Position numbers and translations under genes: made by a program. The notes under the pieces were generated by a model. That model was not told the origin of the DNA and ran no database searches. It saw only the letters and a program-made list of their open reading frames with translations. Positions 6,471-8,699 of a stretch of 8,699 bases of DNA are shown here, one piece after another. Origin of the DNA: Rickettsiales bacterium (lineage in GTDB: Bacteria > Pseudomonadota > Alphaproteobacteria > Rickettsiales > UBA3002); NCBI GenBank assembly GCA_002725445.1, contig PBPD01000127.1, positions 1 through 8,699 of the forward strand, in the 5' to 3' direction. Numbering within the stretch: position 1 is the first letter of the stretch; every line of letters starts with the position of its first letter.

Positions 6471-6887
6471 ATGGTTTTATCGGTAACAGCGCTCTACGCC
6501 AGCCTACTTGCCCTGTTGTTAGTGGTGTTGTCGGCCATTGTGGTGCGCAATCGGTATCGCAGCAAAACTGCGCTGGGTGATGGCAATGACGAACGCTTGC
6601 AACGCGCGATTCGCGCCCACGCCAACTTTATTGAATATGTTCCGCTAACTCTGATTCTGCTTTTATCGGCAGAGTGGCATCGCTCTCCGGTATATCTGCT
6701 GCATGTGATCGGAGCTTTATTGCTGGTCGGCCGCTTATTCCATGCGCTCAGCCTGTTGGTAGTGGAACCCAAACGTGGCATCATCCTGTTTCGGTCTGCC
6801 GGCATGATGCTCACTTTTTTTGCGCTTATCATTGGCGCATTAAATGGCCTGATGATGGCAATAGGCATTTTTGCCGCCAATTTTTAA
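6471..6887 (+). CDS. MAPEG-family integral membrane protein (YecN-like)
   Basis: This 138-residue inner-membrane protein has about four hydrophobic helices (about 5-25, 55-68, 75-97 and 110-135). After the first helix, LGDGNDERLQRAIRAHANFIEYVPL (35-59) is the MAPEG signature: GDG, a charged RAIRAH.N segment and E-Y-V/I-P-L. LLLVGRLFHAL (83-93) and the FRSAGM block (107-112) also fit bacterial members such as E. coli YecN. Eukaryotic relatives include microsomal glutathione transferases and leukotriene C4 synthase. Bacterial substrates are mostly unknown, so glutathione-dependent activity is only possible. It sits 6 bases after rpmA and 18 bases before obgE, so it should be co-transcribed. The ATG at 6471 has no visible Shine-Dalgarno, which suggests coupling to rpmA. 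In many Alphaproteobacteria this slot holds an acetyltransferase gene or nothing. Confidence 0.88.
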   Translation: MVLSVTALYASLLALLLVVLSAIVVRNRYRSKTALGDGNDERLQRAIRAHANFIEYVPLTLILLLSAEWHRSPVYLLHVIGALLLVGRLFHALSLLVVEPKRGIILFRSAGMMLTFFALIIGALNGLMMAIGIFAANF

Positions 6888-6905
6888 CCCTGTAGGGCTT
6901 ATCCC

Positions 6906-7943
6906 ATGAAATTTTTGGATGAAGCAAAAATATTCGTCAAAAGTGGCGGAGGTGGCGCTGGCTGTGTAAGCTTCCGGCGCGAGAAGAACCTGCCGCATGG
7001 CGGCCCAAACGGTGGCGACGGCGGGCGTGGCGGCAGTGTGTATGTGTTGGCACGCCGCAATCTTAACACACTGATCGACTTCCGTTACAAACAGCATTTC
7101 AAAGCCAAGCGCGGCGTGCATGGCATGGGCTCGATGCGCACCGGTGCCAGCGCCGAGGATATTTTTATTGATTTGCCGGTTGGCACACAGATTTTCAATG
7201 AAGATAAAACCCAGCTGATTGCCGATCTCACCGAAGAAGGCCAGAAGATTCAGCTGGCCAAGGGCGGCAAAGGCGGTTTGGGCAACGCACATTTCAAAAG
7301 CTCGACCAACCGTGCCCCACGGCAGGCAACCGACGGCGAAGAGGGCGAAGAAATGTGGCTCTGGCTACGCCTTAAGCTGCTTTCCGATGCCGGACTTGTT
7401 GGTTTGCCTAATGCTGGAAAATCGACTTTTCTGGCAGCGGTGACACGCGCAAAGCCAAAAATTGCCGACTACCCCTTTACAACGCTCGCTCCGCAACTAG
7501 GTGTAGTATATGTGAATGATAAGGAATTTGTGCTGGCAGATATTCCTGGTTTGATTGAAGGTGCACATAAAGGCGTTGGTTTGGGCTTGCGCTTTTTGGG
7601 ACATGTGGAGCGTTGCGGTATCTTGCTGCATCTGATTGATGGCACGCAGGATGATGTGGCTGAAGCGTATCGCACTGTGCGTGGCGAATTGGAAGCGTAT
7701 GATGAAGAACTTGCCGCCAAACCGGAGATAGTCGCACTGAATAAATGTGATGCATTGCAAGAAGACGATATTGCCGATAAGCTGCAGGCGTTGCGTGATG
7801 TGTCAGGTCAGGATGTGCGAGCCTTATCAGGTGTAGCAGGCCGCAATGTAGACGAAGTGCTGCAAGATATGCTGCACGCGGTAGAAGCGTATAGAGCGAA
7901 ACAAAATGAAGGACAAGATGCCCCCGAAATTACTGGACAGTAA
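6906..7943 (+). CDS. obgE: Obg-family GTPase ObgE/CgtA
   Basis: Obg is an essential GTPase that binds the 50S subunit, acting in late ribosome assembly and the stringent response. The 345-residue product has the glycine-rich Obg fold first (MKFLDEAKIFVKSGGGGAGCVSFRRE; GGPNGGDGGRGG; LAKGGKGGLGNAHFKSSTNRAP), over residues 1 to about 158. The G domain follows: G1 GLPNAGKST (166-174), an FTTLAPQLGVV switch I segment, G3 DIPG (212-215), G4 NKCD (279-282) and a G5-like LSGVAG near 305. There is only a short tail after the G domain, ending DAPEITGQ, without the long acidic tail of E. coli ObgE. TAGGG (6893-6897) lies 8 bases before the ATG. The end overlaps proB. Its place after L21 and L27 fits a shared role in 50S assembly. 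Confidence 0.98.
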   Translation: MKFLDEAKIFVKSGGGGAGCVSFRREKNLPHGGPNGGDGGRGGSVYVLARRNLNTLIDFRYKQHFKAKRGVHGMGSMRTGASAEDIFIDLPVGTQIFNEDKTQLIADLTEEGQKIQLAKGGKGGLGNAHFKSSTNRAPRQATDGEEGEEMWLWLRLKLLSDAGLVGLPNAGKSTFLAAVTRAKPKIADYPFTTLAPQLGVVYVNDKEFVLADIPGLIEGAHKGVGLGLRFLGHVERCGILLHLIDGTQDDVAEAYRTVRGELEAYDEELAAKPEIVALNKCDALQEDDIADKLQALRDVSGQDVRALSGVAGRNVDEVLQDMLHAVEAYRAKQNEGQDAPEITGQ

Positions 7944-8699
7944 ACGTATCGTGATAAAAATTGGTTCGGCGCTGATTGCCGAACAACCACATGGCCATCT
8001 TCGCAGCCAATGGCTTAGCCGCTGCATCAACGACATTGCCTCGCTCTATCTTGCCGGAAAAGAAGTTATTATTGTATGTTCGGGTTCGGTTGCACTTGGA
8101 CGCCAGCCACTACGCCTTGGCTCTGGCGCACTCAAACTGGAAGAACAGCAGGCCGCAGGCGCGTGCGGACAAATTATTCTGATCAATGCATGGAAAGAAA
8201 AGCTGAATGTACATGGCATCAATTGCGCACAGCTATTGATGACCATTGGCGACACCGAAGACCGCCGTCGCTATCTGAATGCGCGAAGCACCATTGAAAA
8301 ACTGATCGAGCACGGCACCGTGCCGGTGATCAACGAGAATGATACAGTGGCCACCAGCGAATTGCGCTATGGCGACAACGATCGGCTGGCCGCGCGTGTG
8401 GCCGCAATGGCAGGCGCCGATGCGCTGGTGCTTTTGTCGGATATTGACGGATTATACACCAAAGATCCGAACGTGAACCCTGATGCGGAATTCGTGCCCG
8501 TAGTAGAGAATATCACCTCCGACATTGAAGAAATGGCGGGGGATCCCATCCATCATATTTCCAGCGGTGGCATGAAAACTAAATTAGCCGCTGCGCACAT
8601 TGCGCGTAATGCGGGCTGTCATACCATTATTTCCGCAGGTAACCGCGATGAACCGCTGAGCCACATTGCCAATGGTGGCCAATGCACGTGGTTTATGGC
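7918..8699 (+). CDS. proB: Glutamate 5-kinase, N-terminal kinase domain (cut by window edge)
   Basis: ProB phosphorylates L-glutamate with ATP, the first and usually feedback-inhibited step of proline synthesis, in the cytoplasm. About 260 codons are visible. They include IVIKIGSALI (11-20), IVCSGSVALGR (52-62), LKLEEQQAAGACGQI (72-86), DTEDRRRYLNAR (112-123), VPVINENDTVAT (135-146), LRYGDNDRLAARVA (149-162), LVLLSDIDGLYTKDP (170-184) and SSGGMKTKLAAAHIA (215-229). This covers the amino-acid-kinase domain; E. coli ProB has 367 residues, so a PUA domain, if present, would lie to the right. Small departures are SGS for the usual SGA near 55, and SSGGM where many members have GTGGM. The start overlaps the obgE end by 26 bases. 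An in-frame ATG at 7906 is the alternative; 7918 has AAGGA 4 bases upstream. Translational coupling to obgE is likely. The downstream proA expected in Alphaproteobacteria is not visible. Confidence 0.96.
   Translation, partial: MPPKLLDSKRIVIKIGSALIAEQPHGHLRSQWLSRCINDIASLYLAGKEVIIVCSGSVALGRQPLRLGSGALKLEEQQAAGACGQIILINAWKEKLNVHGINCAQLLMTIGDTEDRRRYLNARSTIEKLIEHGTVPVINENDTVATSELRYGDNDRLAARVAAMAGADALVLLSDIDGLYTKDPNVNPDAEFVPVVENITSDIEEMAGDPIHHISSGGMKTKLAAAHIARNAGCHTIISAGNRDEPLSHIANGGQCTWFM

Overview
The window looks like an ordinary housekeeping stretch of an alphaproteobacterial chromosome with moderate GC (roughly half, judged by eye). Three things point to Alphaproteobacteria: ribosomal genes rplM-rpsI lie upstream of argC on the same strand, rplU-rpmA lead into obgE-proB, and the ribosomal, GTPase and kinase proteins carry alphaproteobacterial-type sequence. 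The L21 protein also has a lysine/alanine-rich tail of a kind seen in that class. The species cannot be named from this window.

Layout, left to right. Positions 1-390 (minus) hold the N-terminal 130 codons of argC (arginine synthesis), cut by the window edge. Positions 462-2522 (plus) hold a 686-residue protein with N-terminal TPR repeats and a C-terminal SAM-dependent methyltransferase domain, divergent from argC across 71 bases. A strong bidirectional terminator (2573-2604) separates it from the convergent rplM-rpsI operon (3538-2630, minus; ribosomal proteins L13 and S9), which has its own sigma70-type promoter. Further right on the minus strand are a single-domain PAS protein (4070-3612) and a PhoR-like membrane histidine kinase (5531-4134), probably one transcription unit.

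From about 5613 rightwards everything is on the plus strand: a near-consensus promoter, then rplU (L21), rpmA (L27), a small MAPEG-family membrane protein, obgE (ribosome-assembly GTPase) and proB (glutamate 5-kinase, cut by the right edge at about the end of its kinase domain). Spacings of 6-18 bases and an obgE-proB overlap suggest one operon linking large-subunit proteins, a ribosome-assembly GTPase and the first step of proline synthesis.

No RNA genes, insertion sequences, CRISPR arrays, prophage genes or defence genes were seen. No stretch longer than 300 bases lacks a gene; the longest gap is 138 bases (5532-5669). I found no convincing new biological system. The points worth a second look are two genes placed inside otherwise conserved neighbourhoods (the TPR-methyltransferase between rpsI and argC, and the MAPEG gene between rpmA and obgE), the repeat-built tail of L21, and a PhoR-like kinase paired with a PAS protein rather than with a response regulator.
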